DNA of 64,000 bases, taken from assembly GCA_015501595.1 (NCBI GenBank), contig JADNRX010000078.1, positions 114,944 through 178,943 on the forward strand. The letters run 5' to 3'. This stretch comes from Hymenopellis radicata (Eukaryota > Basidiomycota > Agaricomycetes > Agaricales > Physalacriaceae). A program made the position numbers and the translations under genes. This document shows positions 10,500 through 22,260 of this stretch, piece after piece. The notes under the pieces were generated by a model. It was given only the letters and a program-made list of their open reading frames with translations. It did not search any database and was not told where the DNA came from. Each line of letters begins with the position of its first letter. Position 1 is the first letter of the stretch.

Positions 10500-13423
10500 T
10501 TACTGTGGGTTCTTCCCCGTGGGTACCAAATAGTAATTCGACTCCACATGCGTCGTCAATTTGGAGCGTCGCGCCAGAACTCGAAGACCTCCCACCACGA
10601 TCACGACGATCACCGTTATGTAGTTCTTCTTGTCTCCCGTGCATTTGTGGCAAGTGAAACGATCGTCTTTAACTTTCCCGCATTTCAGGTCGTACTCGTA
10701 CTTCCGACCTTGACGTTCGGCAGAAGACCAAAGTTTGAATATGCTATGGCGCCCGTATACGTTGTCCACCCAGCCCATGAAGAAGAAATCCTCAAGTTTG
10801 TCAGGGAGGTTGTCCAAGGTGCGGAGAGGCACTTTTGGTTCTTTGGGAATGTCGTCGTCTGCTGGAAGCTCCGCCTCGGTGAAAACGCGAGGATCTAGCC
10901 CACGAAGGTGCGTCGAGACTACTTTAGCCTGCCGCCAGTGCTCCGCTGTAAGTTTGCTTTCAATGACGGTATGGGTATCCGGGTATCGTTCGAGTTTCGT
11001 ACCCACAGTACCCTCAAGGAAGTCGAGGATCTTGATGCTCTTGTCTTCGATGACAATCGTCTCGGGAGGATCAGGTAAGATTACCACCGAGTCAGCTCGA
11101 CGCTCCGCACCCATCTCAGCCTCCATGACCGCATCATAAGTGTCGCCCCTGTTATGGGCTTCCGCCATATGCATAATGTTGGTTCTGATACTCTGAAATG
11201 TGTTTTCAGGCGCGTTGGCATTGGACATGGTGCTTCGAGACATGATGAGGTATGGATCCATAGCATTGAAGATCCACTCCGGAGATCCGTCAAACGGTTT
11301 TCGAACAGCAAGGCCGCTTTCATCAACAGTGTTCATGATGTCGTTAAGAAACTGAGAAAATGTATGTCAGATATCAGGTACTGAGGATCAGAGAAAAGAC
11401 CCACAGTCCTACGAACAGAGTGGCCAGGAAACTTGTATACAAAGTCAACACCAGGCCCATTCCCTTGGACATCAAAAGACACGGTTAAAAGACCCGCGTC
11501 TACGCAGTAAGCAAAGAATGGGTCTGGCCGTATTGGGACAAACACGTCCTTCGTATACGAGGTGCCATTCGGTTGGTCTGCCTTGAAATCGCCGTATCTA
11601 TGACGAAATCGGTCGGCATGGGGAGACATAGGTATGCAGCGTCGCTTGCGCAGAGTATCAAAATGCTTTTGCCACAGATGCTTTCCGCGAATGTACAAGG
11701 TTTTCGCAGCCATGAACATGTCCAAGTTCACGACGTCGTCAATCAGCGGTCCGCAGGCTAGACGGAATTTCGCTGGGTCCTTTTCAGCACGAAGATCGCG
11801 AAGAGTTGGAAGGAGTTGGTGCAGAAGACGCCGAGGATACTGAGGTGGGCTATTGCGCGCATAAGTGTAGCCGGGAAGGAGTTGGCAGACAGTGCGAGCC
11901 AAGACATCCATACCAACGGGTGGCTTATCTCCGACGACGACCGATAGGTAGACTTGCACTTGGTTCGCGGTAAGCCCGGCAAGACCAAGTACGCCCATTG
12001 TGGTGAGATCGGTGTAGGCGGATGGACGTAACTCTGCTGAAAACGCCGGAGAGGTGCCAAAAAGGAACAGTCTGGAGATTGTCCCAGTTTCGTCGAGGAA
12101 ACGAAAGACCGTGTGGTACAAGTTCACTTTGAACAGGTCCGTAATGCACTGAGGACTAGGAAACTCTGAGGGGTTGGTTGGCGACTCGGAAGTCCTCAGT
12201 GACTTTACTTCTGCTAGATTCCTGAGGGCGTCGTATCCACGAATGATCATGACGACACGGGAGACCCCAATTTCGTCCAACTGCCTTTCAACGTGTTTCT
12301 GAAGGAAGAAGGTAAGCAAACAATAATATATCGCGACATTGGAATACTCACCAGCAGTTTATTCAGAGCTGCTTGGCCATTCCCATTTGTACTTTTAAGA
12401 AACTCGCCAGCCTGACCAAAATGAAGGTGTTTGTCATATTTCGGGATAAAGTCTGCGACGCAAACATAGAGATAGTCGTTGAGACTTTTCTCAAAAGTCG
12501 TCGACGTGAGACTGTCGACGGCGAATTCTGCAAAGTCAAAGTCCATGACAAAGTCCTTGGAGGGTGGATAGCTCAAAGGAGCAGCGGCATATGGGCCGAC
12601 CGCTAATTTCCCTAGCGTTCCGAGGAACTGGGACTCCTTTTCGATGTCGACATAACTCACGAGCATGGATGCCGAGGACGCAGCGTCGAGATCACACGGT
12701 ACGGGAGTGTAAACTCCCAATGTGCTATCCCCACAGAATTCCAAAAACTTTGGGATGTTCATAGTGGAATCGGAGACTAGGTATCGGCGGCCGGGTGGAG
12801 GATTCAAGCATCGTTGAAAATCCGAAGGTGGCGCAGACTGGTGGACATTTGTTAGCGAGAGTTAAACATAGAGAGGGGGAGATATACCAGGTCTAATTTT
12901 CCTTTGTCGTCTCCAACAATGTAGATGGGATTGTCAGCATATCCCTCTATTTCGATCTTGACCGGGAGAGGTTTATGGATCGACGAGTCGCGGAAGCTTC
13001 AATGGTGCGCGCGTTACAGGCCTTCTTTGTGGCGTCTCCATTAACCTCAGCGCTGGGTTTGCGCTTGACTACAGTAGGGGCGGGAGAGGCTTTAGGATAT
13101 GCGACGAAGTAGATCCGGTGAAGCTTGATGTTGAGGAAGAACTGCTTGTCGAGTGGACCAGCGAAAGGTGTAGGGTTGTCGGACACCAGTGTCGTTATCA
13201 CCTGTGCCAATTGCCTTGGATTGTTGGGTTCGTCCACTTGATAGATGGCGTCGGGCACATAACCTCCAGAGGCTGGAGTTTCCTGGATGCGCTGGCGTAT
13301 GAATCCCGCATCAAAGGAGCGTAAATTTTTGCCGGAGAGCGACGCAGGACCAGCGATGTTGATGACTTTATAGCCAGATTCCTCCACGAGGATAATGGGT
13401 ATCTTGGGGACAGGTTTTGACAT
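10500..13423 (-). CDS. AAA-ATPase-like protein, one frameshift (gene A1)
   Basis: Four exons: 13423-12888, 12837-12352, 12298-11405 and 11351-10500. GT-AG introns keep the frame, for about 920 residues. The middle resembles fungal AAA-ATPase-like proteins: DFVMDFDFAEF, then VVMIIRGYDALRN where the family has a Walker-B-like IDEYD, then RLFLFGTSPAFSAE, TTMGVLGLAGLTANQV and PGYTYARNSPPQYP. No Walker A motif is visible and the acidic Walker B pair is replaced by Arg-Gly, so ATPase activity is doubtful. A hydrophobic helix near the C-terminus (YITVIVVIVVGGLRVL) could anchor it. In exon 1, at about 12962, a CCC run (CCCC in the sister copy) throws the frame and gives an early TAG. Start chosen at the ATG of MSKPVPKIPIILVEES. 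It is divergent from the gene at 13677. Confidence 0.55.
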
Positions 13424-13676
13424 GACGGTAGGAGTGGGAGTGAGAGAAACAAAAGAAAGGCAATTGGCTGCTCATCGCATTGTCTACAAAGCCATAGTCC
13501 CACGGGTTCCATTGTTTGTCAAAATTGTAGGTCACGGTGAGTTCAAAGTCAAAGTTGAACACGTGATCGGTCCTTTGTGCTGATCGCCTGGTTCGGCGGA
13601 GTCTAAATTTACGCGTTGACCACTTACCACTACCACCATCGTCACCGAACCTCCCATTTACTATATCATACCCACC
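13424..13676. promoter_or_regulatory. Bidirectional intergenic region of the AAA gene pair
   Basis: Only 253 bp separate the two divergent start codons (13423 minus, 13677 plus). The stretch contains a palindromic CACGTG E-box at about 13559-13564. The equivalent region at 34381-34633 has the same head-to-head spacing and also contains CACGTG (about 34490). A shared divergent promoter is an inference from spacing and conservation. Confidence 0.45.
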
Positions 13677-15247
13677 ATGGACTGTACCCCGCGAATCGAG
13701 GCTACCATGCGCGACGCCGACGATTATGACGACCGACAATCAGTGCATTCTGACGACTCTGGTAAGTGCGCGTTTCCGGTGTTGACCCACTTCTAACAAT
13801 GGTGCCGCTGCTCAGACTCAGCATCATCGTCTTCAACGAACTCTGGCGACTCTTTCTTTGAGAAATCAGACTCAGACGAGTCATCGTTGGCACACCCCCA
13901 TCGAGCCCTAACAAAACAAAACCATGCTCTCTATCCGCATCCCCATCGACATTCATACCCCCACCCCCAGGCGCATACGTGTACCCTTCGGGTCGACTTA
14001 TACTCCGATTGCCCGCCCCTCGGTTCACGGCGCCGGTCCGCGTCCGCACACATTTGTTCAAGTCAACAGCAAATCCTGGACCAGTGAGTTCTCTGCGCTT
14101 GTCCTTCCACTCTCCACTAACTTTCATTCAGGGTGAAACAATCCAGACTCGAACACCCCTAGACGGCAACTTTACATCCTTCCTCTCATCCGCCGGCACA
14201 GTATGGGTCGACAAATTGCCTTTTGTTTACTCCCTCTGCCCTCTTATACCGTACACCATAAGCTCGCCTTGGTGAGGCGCCCTGCTGGACTAGGTCAAAC
14301 AGCCTTCCTTGTCGCTGCTATGCTTGCCTACGAATATTTCACTCCCCATGTCTTCCGCGACCTCTTTGGTACTTCCCCGATATGCTCCTCGATACGTCTA
14401 CACCTCAGCTCAAGTCTGTCACCCTCAATCTCGACATGGGCGAGGCCTTTGACTATAGCATGGGTCTGAATATGCGATACCGAATTAATCAGTACATGAA
14501 TCGCCAACTCGAGGTCATCCTCCTCCAAGTTGGTGACAGCTTGCAATTGTCTCCCAGCGACGTAGAGACCTACTTTGATCAAGATTCACGCAAGACTTTT
14601 CAGAACCTCATCGTGCGTGTGTTGTTTTTCTTATGATTCTCGTCTCATGTGCCATTCAGGATCTTCTACGCGGAGCAGTGAAAATAGGTCATCCTCGTCG
14701 AGGATTTGAACTGGCCGCTCATCCGTTCAACGCCTGAGGACGCGTTTGAAGCGGCTTTCCTACTGGATTCCTACGTTGTTCGTCCGATTCAAGATGCTCT
14801 TGAACAGCAATGCATTGCCGGTGGCATCCTCCTAGGGCGTCCCGTCGAAGACGAGCCCGCTTGGGTTCATTCGGCATACAAAGGAGACGCCTTGTTCGCC
14901 CTATATCCTGTGACATTACTCACGACGAGCGGGTACGAGGTGCTTTCGGGTTTTCTTTGCCCGAGGTTACCTCGCTCGCGGAGGAGCTCTTGGAGGACAT
15001 GAATGTTCGAATGTCGTTTTTGGACGAAGTCAAAGCCAGCGAGCCGGCGTACCGTCACAAGGATTATATCGAGTACTCCATGAACGATGTTCTGTGTCGC
15101 CTGAGGCAACGAACTGGGCAACCCGGGCTCGAAGAGGAGGAGTTCTATTACTACCGTGACAGTGATGACTCTGATTCGGATGATGATGAAGATATCGAGA
15201 TGGAGGAGGTAGAAGATGTCTTAAGAGCAGAAGACATTTCTGCATGA
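13677..15247 (+). pseudogene. AAA-ATPase-like protein with degenerate Walker A (gene A2), frameshifted
   Basis: Exon 1 is 13677-13761, with introns at 13762, about 14088 and about 14613. The product has an acidic Ser-rich N-terminus, a Pro-rich linker, then TVWVDKLPF. Next comes LVRRPAGLGQTAFL, where fungal AAA-ATPase-like proteins have RRPRRFGKSLFL; the catalytic Lys is Gln. Later come EDLNWPLI at the Walker B place, AFGFSLPEVTSLAEEL, and a very acidic tail (DSDDSDSDDDEDIEMEE). The inverted sister at 32807-34380 shows four one-base losses or gains here: about 13886 (GTTGGC against GTTAGGC), about 14380, 14690 (AAAATAGG against AAAATGG) and 14899 (CCC against CCCC). As written this copy is broken. 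The family call is moderate. Confidence 0.6.
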
Positions 15248-15430
15248 CTAGGCAATCTCTGGATGGCTCGGGATTGTATATCGCTATTGTTTCATTTGTT
15301 ATTCCTCAACTATACCGTGTGTTGCATTATGTACTTTTATTCCACCCTTCTTGTTATCTGAAATGTGTCTCACCTCAATCGTTGAGCGCGCGTAGCGTCA
15401 GGACAATGATCAGGTGTGGGCACTAACTCT
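15248..15430 (+). other. 3' flank of AAA gene A2
   Basis: Noncoding, repeated in inverted form at 32619-32806. The palindromic-arm similarity continues through here into the region beyond the later LTR insertion site, which corresponds to 15424-15428 (GTGGG, reverse complement of the CCCAC target duplication). Confidence 0.6.
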
Positions 15431-15950
15431 GTGGGTTGCGGGGGGAAACGACGATTCCGCAAAGCGGTGGTCTGCCTGTCGAAGTGTGGCGGCGAATGCC
15501 CGACTAGGTAAGGAAGAGGGTGATGTCGTGTCCAGTATACAAAGAGAATGGGTTTAGGGGAAGGGGAGAGTAAACCCAAACATACCATGCAGCTGAGACC
15601 GGGGTTAGGGTTTCCGGACTCTCTCTTCATGAGCACCTTGATGTTTGACGCAATCCTCACACACACATCTCCAGTGTGCATAGTATCTACTATCTAGACT
15701 CTGGAGTGAACTTGATGACTTGTGCTTACTGTCTGGCTTGCCAAGTTGCGAAATGGAGACGCGCTGAATTCCGAGTCATTTCTTTCCTTTGGAACGTGTT
15801 TGTTCCAATGTCAACCAAAGGGCGGGTTTGCCGAGTCTTTCCTTTTTTCAAGTACTCTCCCAGTGACTGATTAGTACACTAATAGAGACTGCCGAAATAA
15901 TTTATCGTATGCGAACTTCACTTACACTTTCCTGCGACACGATCAGCCTG
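15431..15950. repeat. Inner palindrome segment, noncoding
   Basis: Inverted copy at about 17655-18172. The two differ by only a few bases by eye, for example GATTAGTACAC against GATTAGTAACAC. No coding potential recognised; the same 64-codon frame occurs in both copies simply because they are copies. Confidence 0.8.
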
Positions 15951-16345
15951 CTGAGCCCATCGTGCACAGTGGTCAGCCCCAACTCACACTCACCGCCACA
16001 TGGAGGCTGAATGCACTCTCGGATGTAGGTATATGCGGCAGGAGGTTTGGGGCAAACTTTCGTACGGAAGTACCCCAAAATGACCATCCCTTGCCACTGA
16101 CCCTTGGCCAAAATCTGTATGGATGTACCCAAAAAGCATACGTACAGAAGTGCCGAAATTTGGGCATTTCGGTAGGTAACCTCTTAGGGCATAGGCCGGG
16201 GTCCTGTTTTATCCTAAACGGACAAGTAGCGCCAGGTTCATCGTTACCGTTCAGTGCACGTACTTGGACATTCATTAGGCAACGACTGGAAGATATAGGA
16301 TAAGAGTATGTTCTGAGCAATACAGACGAGATAAAAACAATAGCG
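15951..16345. other. Palindrome centre, no gene seen
   Basis: Unique spacer sequence on the left of the minisatellite. A self-similar pair ACTTTCGTACGGAAGTACCC / CATACGTACAGAAGTGCC occurs around 16058-16160. No coding frame supported. Confidence 0.35.
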
Positions 16346-16349
16346 GTGG

Positions 16350-16460
16350 ATATCAAGTAGCGAGATGTGTAGTAGTAGCGATGTATAGTAACGAGATGTT
16401 ATAGTAGTAGCGAGATGTTATAGCAGTAGCGAGATATATAGTAGGTATAGTACGACAGAT
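16350..16460. repeat. Short minisatellite, unit about 21 bp
   Basis: The motif AGTAGCGAGATGTTATAGT is repeated imperfectly four to five times (with variants such as AGTAGCGAGATGTGTAGT and AGTAACGAGATGTTATAGT). Confidence 0.75.
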
Positions 16461-16579
16461 ACTCAGCAAGATGATAGACCTGAAGATAGCAAAAGCAACG
16501 TTCAGCAGACAAGGCAAGAATAACGGAAAAGCAACTGCAATAATGGTAATGAGAAAACTCGGGCCAAACCGGCTATAAT

Positions 16580-17458
16580 CTAAAATTTCTGAGGTGCTCC
16601 ATATCGCAGCTCATCTTCAGCCGCATGGCGCGCGCTTCTTGAATGCACGATATCAATACAGCGCTGCGCGAGGAGGTACGCCGGAGGAATGTACTCCTTG
16701 AGCTGTTGCTCCCTTACCCTTCTCGAGGATTTTCGCTTGGACGCGGCTGGAGGTGGAGCGAGGTTCTCTTCGTCGATGACCCGTTCGGTGAGGCGAGAGG
16801 TTGTTGTTTTCATGGGATTTGTGAAGAAGCGATAGTAATCGGGCGTAAGACTCTGGAGGGGAAGCAGAGGTGCCTATGCTGAGGTTGAGAGTTTGATGTT
16901 CTTCTGAGCTTGCTTGTCCTGTCTCTTTTGAGGAGTTGGCGGAGTGTAAGTGATGATGGGTGCGGGTGGCCTAACGGCTGGTGCGTGTGTTTCGGGGTCC
17001 TCTGCACATACGAGAGCAGGATTAACTTGTGAAGACGCCTGGGGTGGCGAGCTGTCCTCGGAATGAACGAAGGCTGTTGATGGGACTGAGACCTCGGCGT
17101 CTTGTGAGGCCGGAATATTTGGTGGAAGGCAGGGATGGGAGTGCGTCGCGCCCGGATTTAGGGGCGGAAGGGGTGATTCAATTGTTGGCGCCGGACTCGC
17201 GAAAGCAGCCTTCTGCGAGAAGAAGAGCGCCGTTGAGAGATACTTTGGCTCCCAAACCGATGGCTTGAACTAAAACTACTTGTAAGCGTCGAGTCTGGAT
17301 GAAAGGAGCCACCTTACGATGAAGGACTCTTCATCCTCTTTGAATTGAGCATTCCTGATCATGGCCTTGTAAACTTTGACAACGGCCCATGCACTCACGA
17401 GGAAGAGAAAGAGCACCAAGGTGATGATAATGGTGTGGATGAATGCGATGACGGCCAT
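16580..17458 (-). CDS. Small membrane-anchored Pro/Ser-rich protein of unknown function
   Basis: Starts at ATG 17458 with a single hydrophobic helix (IAFIHTIIITLVLFLFLVSA) and a basic/acidic stretch (KAMIRNAQFKEDEESFI). A GTAAGG donor then follows. A long open frame after a CGCAG acceptor reads KAAFASPAPTIESPLPPL and continues Pro/Ser-rich through TYTPPTPQKRQDKQAQKN. The C-terminal exon reads MKTTTSRLTERVIDEENLAP, then KRKSSRRVREQQLKEYIPPA and YLLAQRCIDIVHSRSARHAA, with a stop at 16580. The exon between about 17000 and 16810 needs one more splice or has a frame problem. A decayed copy lies at 38985-39557. The gene sits in the spacer between the palindrome arms. Family not recognised; the single N-terminal helix suggests a membrane anchor. 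Confidence 0.5.
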
Positions 17459-17654
17459 GGTAGTAGTGATGAGAGCGAGATGAGACTAGTGTCACCAGTG
17501 CTGGCTTTTTCTTGCAGGAGTGAGACCTCAGTTCGTGACGCCGCACGGAAAGAATTTTCGACGCGTTCTGACTCGAGAGTGGCCCAGAGAGCTCGTACTA
17601 GTCAATTTAATTTTAGGCATTAGATATGCAAAACATAGTAATATGGACAACTTA

Positions 17655-18172
17655 CCTGATCGTGTCGCAGGAAAGTGTAAGTGAAGTTCGCATACGATAA
17701 ATTATTTCGGCAGTCTCTATTAGTGTTACTAATCAGTCACTGGGAGAGTACTTGAAAAAAGGAAAGACTCGGCAAACCCGCCCTTTGGTTGACATTGGAA
17801 CAAACACGTTCCAAAGGAAAGAAATGACTCGGAATTCAGCGCGTCTCCATTTCGCAACTTGGCAAGCCAGACAGTAAGCACAAGTCATCAAGTTCACTCC
17901 AGAGTCTAGATAGTAGATACTATGCACACTGGAGATGTGTGTGTGAGGATTGCGTCAAACATCAAGGTGCTCATGAAGAGAGAGTCCGGAAACCCTAACC
18001 CCGGTCTCAGCTGCATGGTATGTTTGGGTTTACTCTCCCCTTCCCCTAAACCCATTCTCTTTGTATACTGGACACGACATCACCCTCTTCCTTACCTAGT
18101 CGGGCATTCGCCGCCACACTTCGACAGGCAGACCACCGCTTTGCGGAATCGTCGTTTCCCCCCGCAACCCAC
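17655..18172. repeat. Right palindrome arm, inner piece
   Basis: Reverse complement of about 15431-15950. It ends at GCAACCCAC, where the LTR element begins; its original continuation is at 32619. Confidence 0.88.
18168..18172. repeat. Target-site duplication CCCAC (left)
   Basis: CCCAC here and at 32619-32623 flank the LTR element. The uninterrupted palindrome arm (reverse complement at about 15420-15440) has a single CCCAC in GCAACCCACAGAG, which proves the insertion point. Confidence 0.92.
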
Positions 18173-18570
18173 TGTGAATCGAGTGCCCGATTCCACCCAG
18201 TTCCAGGACTTCTCCGCGAGAGGATACCGGTATGACCTGTCGGAAGGTCGCATAGCCGAAGGCGAGGCGCGTCGGCGCGTACAATGAGGACGCGGCGTAT
18301 GACGAGACAGGTCGCGAGGAGAATGGTTGACAAGAGATTGTAACCCATATGTCGTAGGGAGTGTTTGACCCGCACCCGGGGAGCCGTTACACGGGTGCTC
18401 AGCGGGCAGTAAGTGGTTAGTATCAAGTACAAGCACGGAGACGAAGCTCAGAACATTGGGGAGAGCAAGTTGATGGTAATGAATTAACTAACTACTGTGA
18501 CATGAACAAACGTATATGGAAAGGATTACTAAGCTACCTTCCCACGATTCCGAAGTTCCACCATATCACA
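18173..18570. repeat. 5' LTR, 398 bp
   Basis: Starts TGTGAATCGAG and ends CCATATCACA. Matches 32221-32618 along its full length in the same orientation. Confidence 0.92.
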
Positions 18571-20870
18571 GTGCCCCCCAATCGTGGTAAGGGAGGTACC
18601 TTCAAACGGCCTGGGTGAATTGATTTGAAGACTCGCATTGAAATCTGCTCCTCCGAGTCCAAAATCCTGTGAGAAATTTGAGCAGCTTGATTTCATAATC
18701 AAGCTGCAGTCCAATGGAGCACCTGAACTGCGTGAGTCGGCTTGTTTGCTACGCTGGTTGATGCTCCTTCCCGATGCTCGCCAGTCTGTGATGGCAACTC
18801 CTGATGGACCGTCACTCCTTCAACTTCCTCTGGCTCTCATCGCCTCGCCAATGACCTTGTCAAGGAGCTCACGTGTCCGTGGCCCGGGCAGTATGAGCAT
18901 GGCTCTCTGTGTTCACCATGTTACACACTTCTGGTGATAATAACTTGCGTGGTGATGCCATCGGACAGTGATCCAGTCTACACTTGCCGACCTCGTATAG
19001 GATGACTCGCTGTATGTGTCATCCTTGGTAGCTAGTACCCCCTACAGCCCCCCACATCAGAAACAAATTTGCCGCTTGCGCAGATTTGCTTCTGATTTAC
19101 AAAATCTAATCCGAACGAACAGTGGCCCCCCAGCTGGGACATGCATCGTGATTCGTCAATGGTGCGGAAAAAAATTTTGCATGAATTTTGAGGTGAGCCT
19201 TCGTTCCACTGCTGTGTGAATCGTAGCGAGAAAATCCATTTCCTTCGATAGCAGAGCTACAAGCTCAATGCTAATACTACTGAAAGAGAGCTAAAGCTCT
19301 ATCTTTTATAACATGGTACACGAGCAGCGAGCTGGAGTCCCATCATGCTTAAATTCTGTCTCTGGGAAGTAATGCAGCAGTTACGGTAACACCAAAGCGT
19401 TTGTCTGAAGTGTTGGTGACGGCCTCCAAATTCCAATACCAGGCTGCCACTACGAACGTAATTGAGAAACGCGTACACGGGCTGTCTCAATTTGTAAGGT
19501 CAACGCGACAGGGTGCAGAGACGGCATTTTAGTGATGACCATTTTGGGACTAGCGAGTCGACAGTGGAAGCCTGAGGAAGGCCGCGATTGAGATCCCAAA
19601 CTGTATTGAGAGTGTGCACCACGGGTAGGCCAAATATGAGTCGTGCTGCAAGTTCGAGGATGGAGGTGAAAGCAGGCCAGGTCCGACTCAGGTTTCAGAG
19701 ATTGGACAAGATTGATAGCCGCAATTTAGACAGACCGAACGGTAGGCGGACTCGGAAGCGCTGCGTAGCATGGGCTATGCCCGTGGTCTGGGTCTGTCTT
19801 CCTTACAGAACGAGTAAGTGTTCAGGTTCTCTTTGAACGATTGCCGTAGCACGTTCAATTGTTCAACTCGAGTTATAGACTCTGGCAGCTCTGGGTTCGG
19901 GTGAACAAGTGATATGTACCAGCCCTGGATCTGGATACCAGCAGCGATGCCCTCCACCCGAACTTTGAGAGCACCAACAGTCTGAGTCGTGACCGGCAAC
20001 ACAGGGCGCAAGCAAGAGAACGAGTCAACGACAGCGCAGTAGGGCGATAGAGACAATGGAGTCCCATTATCAGAGCCAGTGCCGCGGCTAGAGTTCAACG
20101 AAAGAGCTAGAAGCTCCATTTCGTTCAAGGCAAAGAGTTTAAGAATTCCACTAAGCCTTTCAAGAGAGCTAGAGCTCAATCTTACTCGAATGCCTCAGAG
20201 CTGGAGCTCCGACCATGAGTGGAGATGAGGACGAACGACGCAACCATAGCAACAATGATGATGAGCGAAGTGACCATAGCGATGAGGACAAGCGACTTTA
20301 ACAATGACGAATGACCGCGCCGCCCGGTCCACACGAGATTGCTCATGCTGGTAATGATGAAAACCGGCATATCGAAGGAGGAGTTTCGAAAACACTAGAT
20401 GGAGGTGCGTACACTGATGGTGATGCGAATGACAGCGGTGAGGTACAACTTAGAGGCAGTGCAACCGAAACGGCAATGAGACGCCACTGCAGGATAACGA
20501 GTTATGTGCGACCGTGGCGAGACAAAGCTGAACATTGAATAATGATCGCATCACGTCGTTGAAGGCCACGTTAAAGTTGATGTCGCGAAGGCAGTGTTAA
20601 TGTGGTCTCCGCTCGTCGCATGCTTCCTGATGGTCTGAGAGAGTATGACGACTTGAATGCTGCGCCGATTCCGGGTGCTGTGATGCGGACAGAATTAGGA
20701 TAGGCGTCCGAATACCTGCTGTCAAGATGGAGTACTGGACAGAAGGCGGGAGAGTCAGGCCCAAGACTCCATCAATCGAAAGGAGAAGGAATCAGTCGCC
20801 GATTGTGAATATACAAATATGGGAGCGAGACGCTCGACCACGAACATCAGGAAACTGCTTTCAGCATCAA
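18571..20870. other. LTR element interior, left part
   Basis: No gene recognised. Contains GAGCT hairpins at about 19253, 19285, 20103, 20163 and 20197. Open frames are short and lie on both strands. Confidence 0.45.
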
Positions 20871-21395
20871 TGTGCCTCAATACACAGACATTTACTTAAG
20901 GCTCTTGAGATGTGCATGGGCTCTCAAGACTGTTAAGATGCCTCAAAGATATAGCACCATGCCTTAGTGCACTTCGAGGAGCCTTAAGCTGCCTTGAGAA
21001 TCAGCATCCAGCGACATTTGCTTTAGAATGAACGAAGGCAACTTGAGACAGTACTCACCCATACAACATACTTAAGGAGCATCAAGACACATCAAAGCAG
21101 GCACTCATACCTTGAAAGGTGTCAAGTTGGGTTGAGGCATGCCCGATGTGACTAGACTTGAGGGCATCGGCGAGCAGGCACTCATCGTATGCAGGGCACG
21201 TTGCACACGGAGGAGAATATTTCGCCGAGGCGACGCACTGTGCAAGTGCACAGTGGCCAGACCCCGTTCGAAAACACCCGGGTGAGCTTCGTGCACTGCC
21301 ATGATGCCGTATTCATTCTGAGTCGATGGAGAATTAATGTGTACTGGAAAGAAGTTCAGTCCCTCATAGTAGTTCCGCTATAAATGGACTTACCT

Positions 21396-21659
21396 TTAAT
21401 GATGTAGAAGAAGTTGACCCACTTCAATACCGGTGAGCGAGGCGTAGATTAGAAGGACAATGAAGTAAGGATTTTCGCGTTTCCTGACGCGGCGGATCAG
21501 GAAGGAATCGAAGTCGAATGGCTTCTGTATTGACGCTTCCAAGTCATCTGGGTCGTCCGATGGATTGGTCCAGGGAGACATGTACCGAGGAGTGGGCGAA
21601 AGGCGCTCATGGTGTCGTGTAGTCTCGGTGGAGATGTCAGAGACTGGGCTGGGATACAA
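21396..21659 (-). CDS. Fragment with one membrane helix, unrecognised
   Basis: Reads MSPWTNPSDDPDDLEASIQK, then FLIRRVRKRENPYFIVLLIY ending in a hydrophobic stretch. It looks like a coding exon (acidic linker, basic stop-transfer, helix) but has no recognised family and no clear partner exons. Confidence 0.25.
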   Translation of the reverse strand: MYPSPVSDISTETTRHHERLSPTPRYMSPWTNPSDDPDDLEASIQKPFDFDSFLIRRVRKRENPYFIVLLIYASLTGIEVGQLLLHH

Positions 21660-21989
21660 CGTTGCGAACCCCGTTATTTTTGGGCACGCGTGGATTCGTA
21701 GTATGAGTCATGACAGACTGTACGTTGTTTACCGCGTTCGAAGATGGAGAGCCGCATATCCGCGAGTGAGTGGTGGGAGATGATAATTTGCTTGTCACGG
21801 CCGCAAGAGCACCACTCACAGGCCGCGGGACTAGCACGCTCGCATCGGCCACGGCGAACGTCTGCCTCGGTATCGTGCTTGTCTACAGTTTCCCAGCTGT
21901 ATCGACCCGGCGAGAACTCGCTCGTTTTTGTAAGGAAAGTGTATTGGCGTGGGGACGGCGGCGGCGGCACAAATGGTGCGACAGGGAGA

Positions 21990-22260
21990 ACGGCAGCGGC
22001 GCATGTACCTATCGTCTGTGTATAAAAGTCAACGGCCTCCGCGTATTTTTTGGTTCGAAAGGCAGCATTTCCGGGCTCTTTTATCTTCTCCGCGCAGGTA
22101 ATGCGGTCTATTTCCTCTTTCACGGCAGCAGGTGCACTCTCCGGTTCGGGCGTGGGTGAGGCTGGGGCTGAGGAGACCTGATGCGCACTTCAGCCCTGCC
22201 TCCTTGGCTGCTCGCCGGGCAAATTTCGTTGTCTTGCTAACCATTACGGAGGAATCGAAG
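21990..22260 (-). pseudogene. TPR co-chaperone-like exon fragment
   Basis: The minus-strand frame reads SSAPASPTPEPESAPAAVKE followed by ITCAEKIKEPGNAAFRTKKY and AEAVDFYTQTIG. This is a good match to the first TPR helix pair of TTC/DNAJC7-type or SGT-like TPR proteins (pattern AEKxKExGNxAFxxKxYxxAxxxYTxAI). The next TPR exon is not found downstream, so this is a captured fragment. It lies within the LTR element. Confidence 0.45.

Larger units (their letters stand above)
10420..15950. repeat. Left arm of large palindrome (AAA gene pair plus flank)
   Basis: This segment recurs in reverse complement in two pieces: about 17655-18172 matches about 15430-15950, and 32619 to about 37640 matches about 15430 back to 10420. 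The two pieces were contiguous before the LTR element 18173-32618 inserted. The unique centre is about 15950-17655. Similarity is near-perfect in the inner part and drops clearly outward of about 11915. Confidence 0.9.

Noticed and set aside
15676..17927. Matching 64-codon frames at 15676-15870 and 17733-17927 as a conserved small gene
   Set aside because: They match only because they lie in the two palindrome arms, which are near-identical throughout; no coding-type substitution pattern can be seen.
18173..18570. Frames inside the LTR as duplicated genes
   Set aside because: The full 398 bp is repeated exactly, with TG...CA ends and a target duplication, so LTR identity explains it.
18571..18600. 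Standard tRNA primer-binding site next to the 5' LTR
   Set aside because: The text after the LTR is GTGCCCCCCAATCG; the first TGG is 17 bases in and does not match a usual tRNA 3' end that I can recall.
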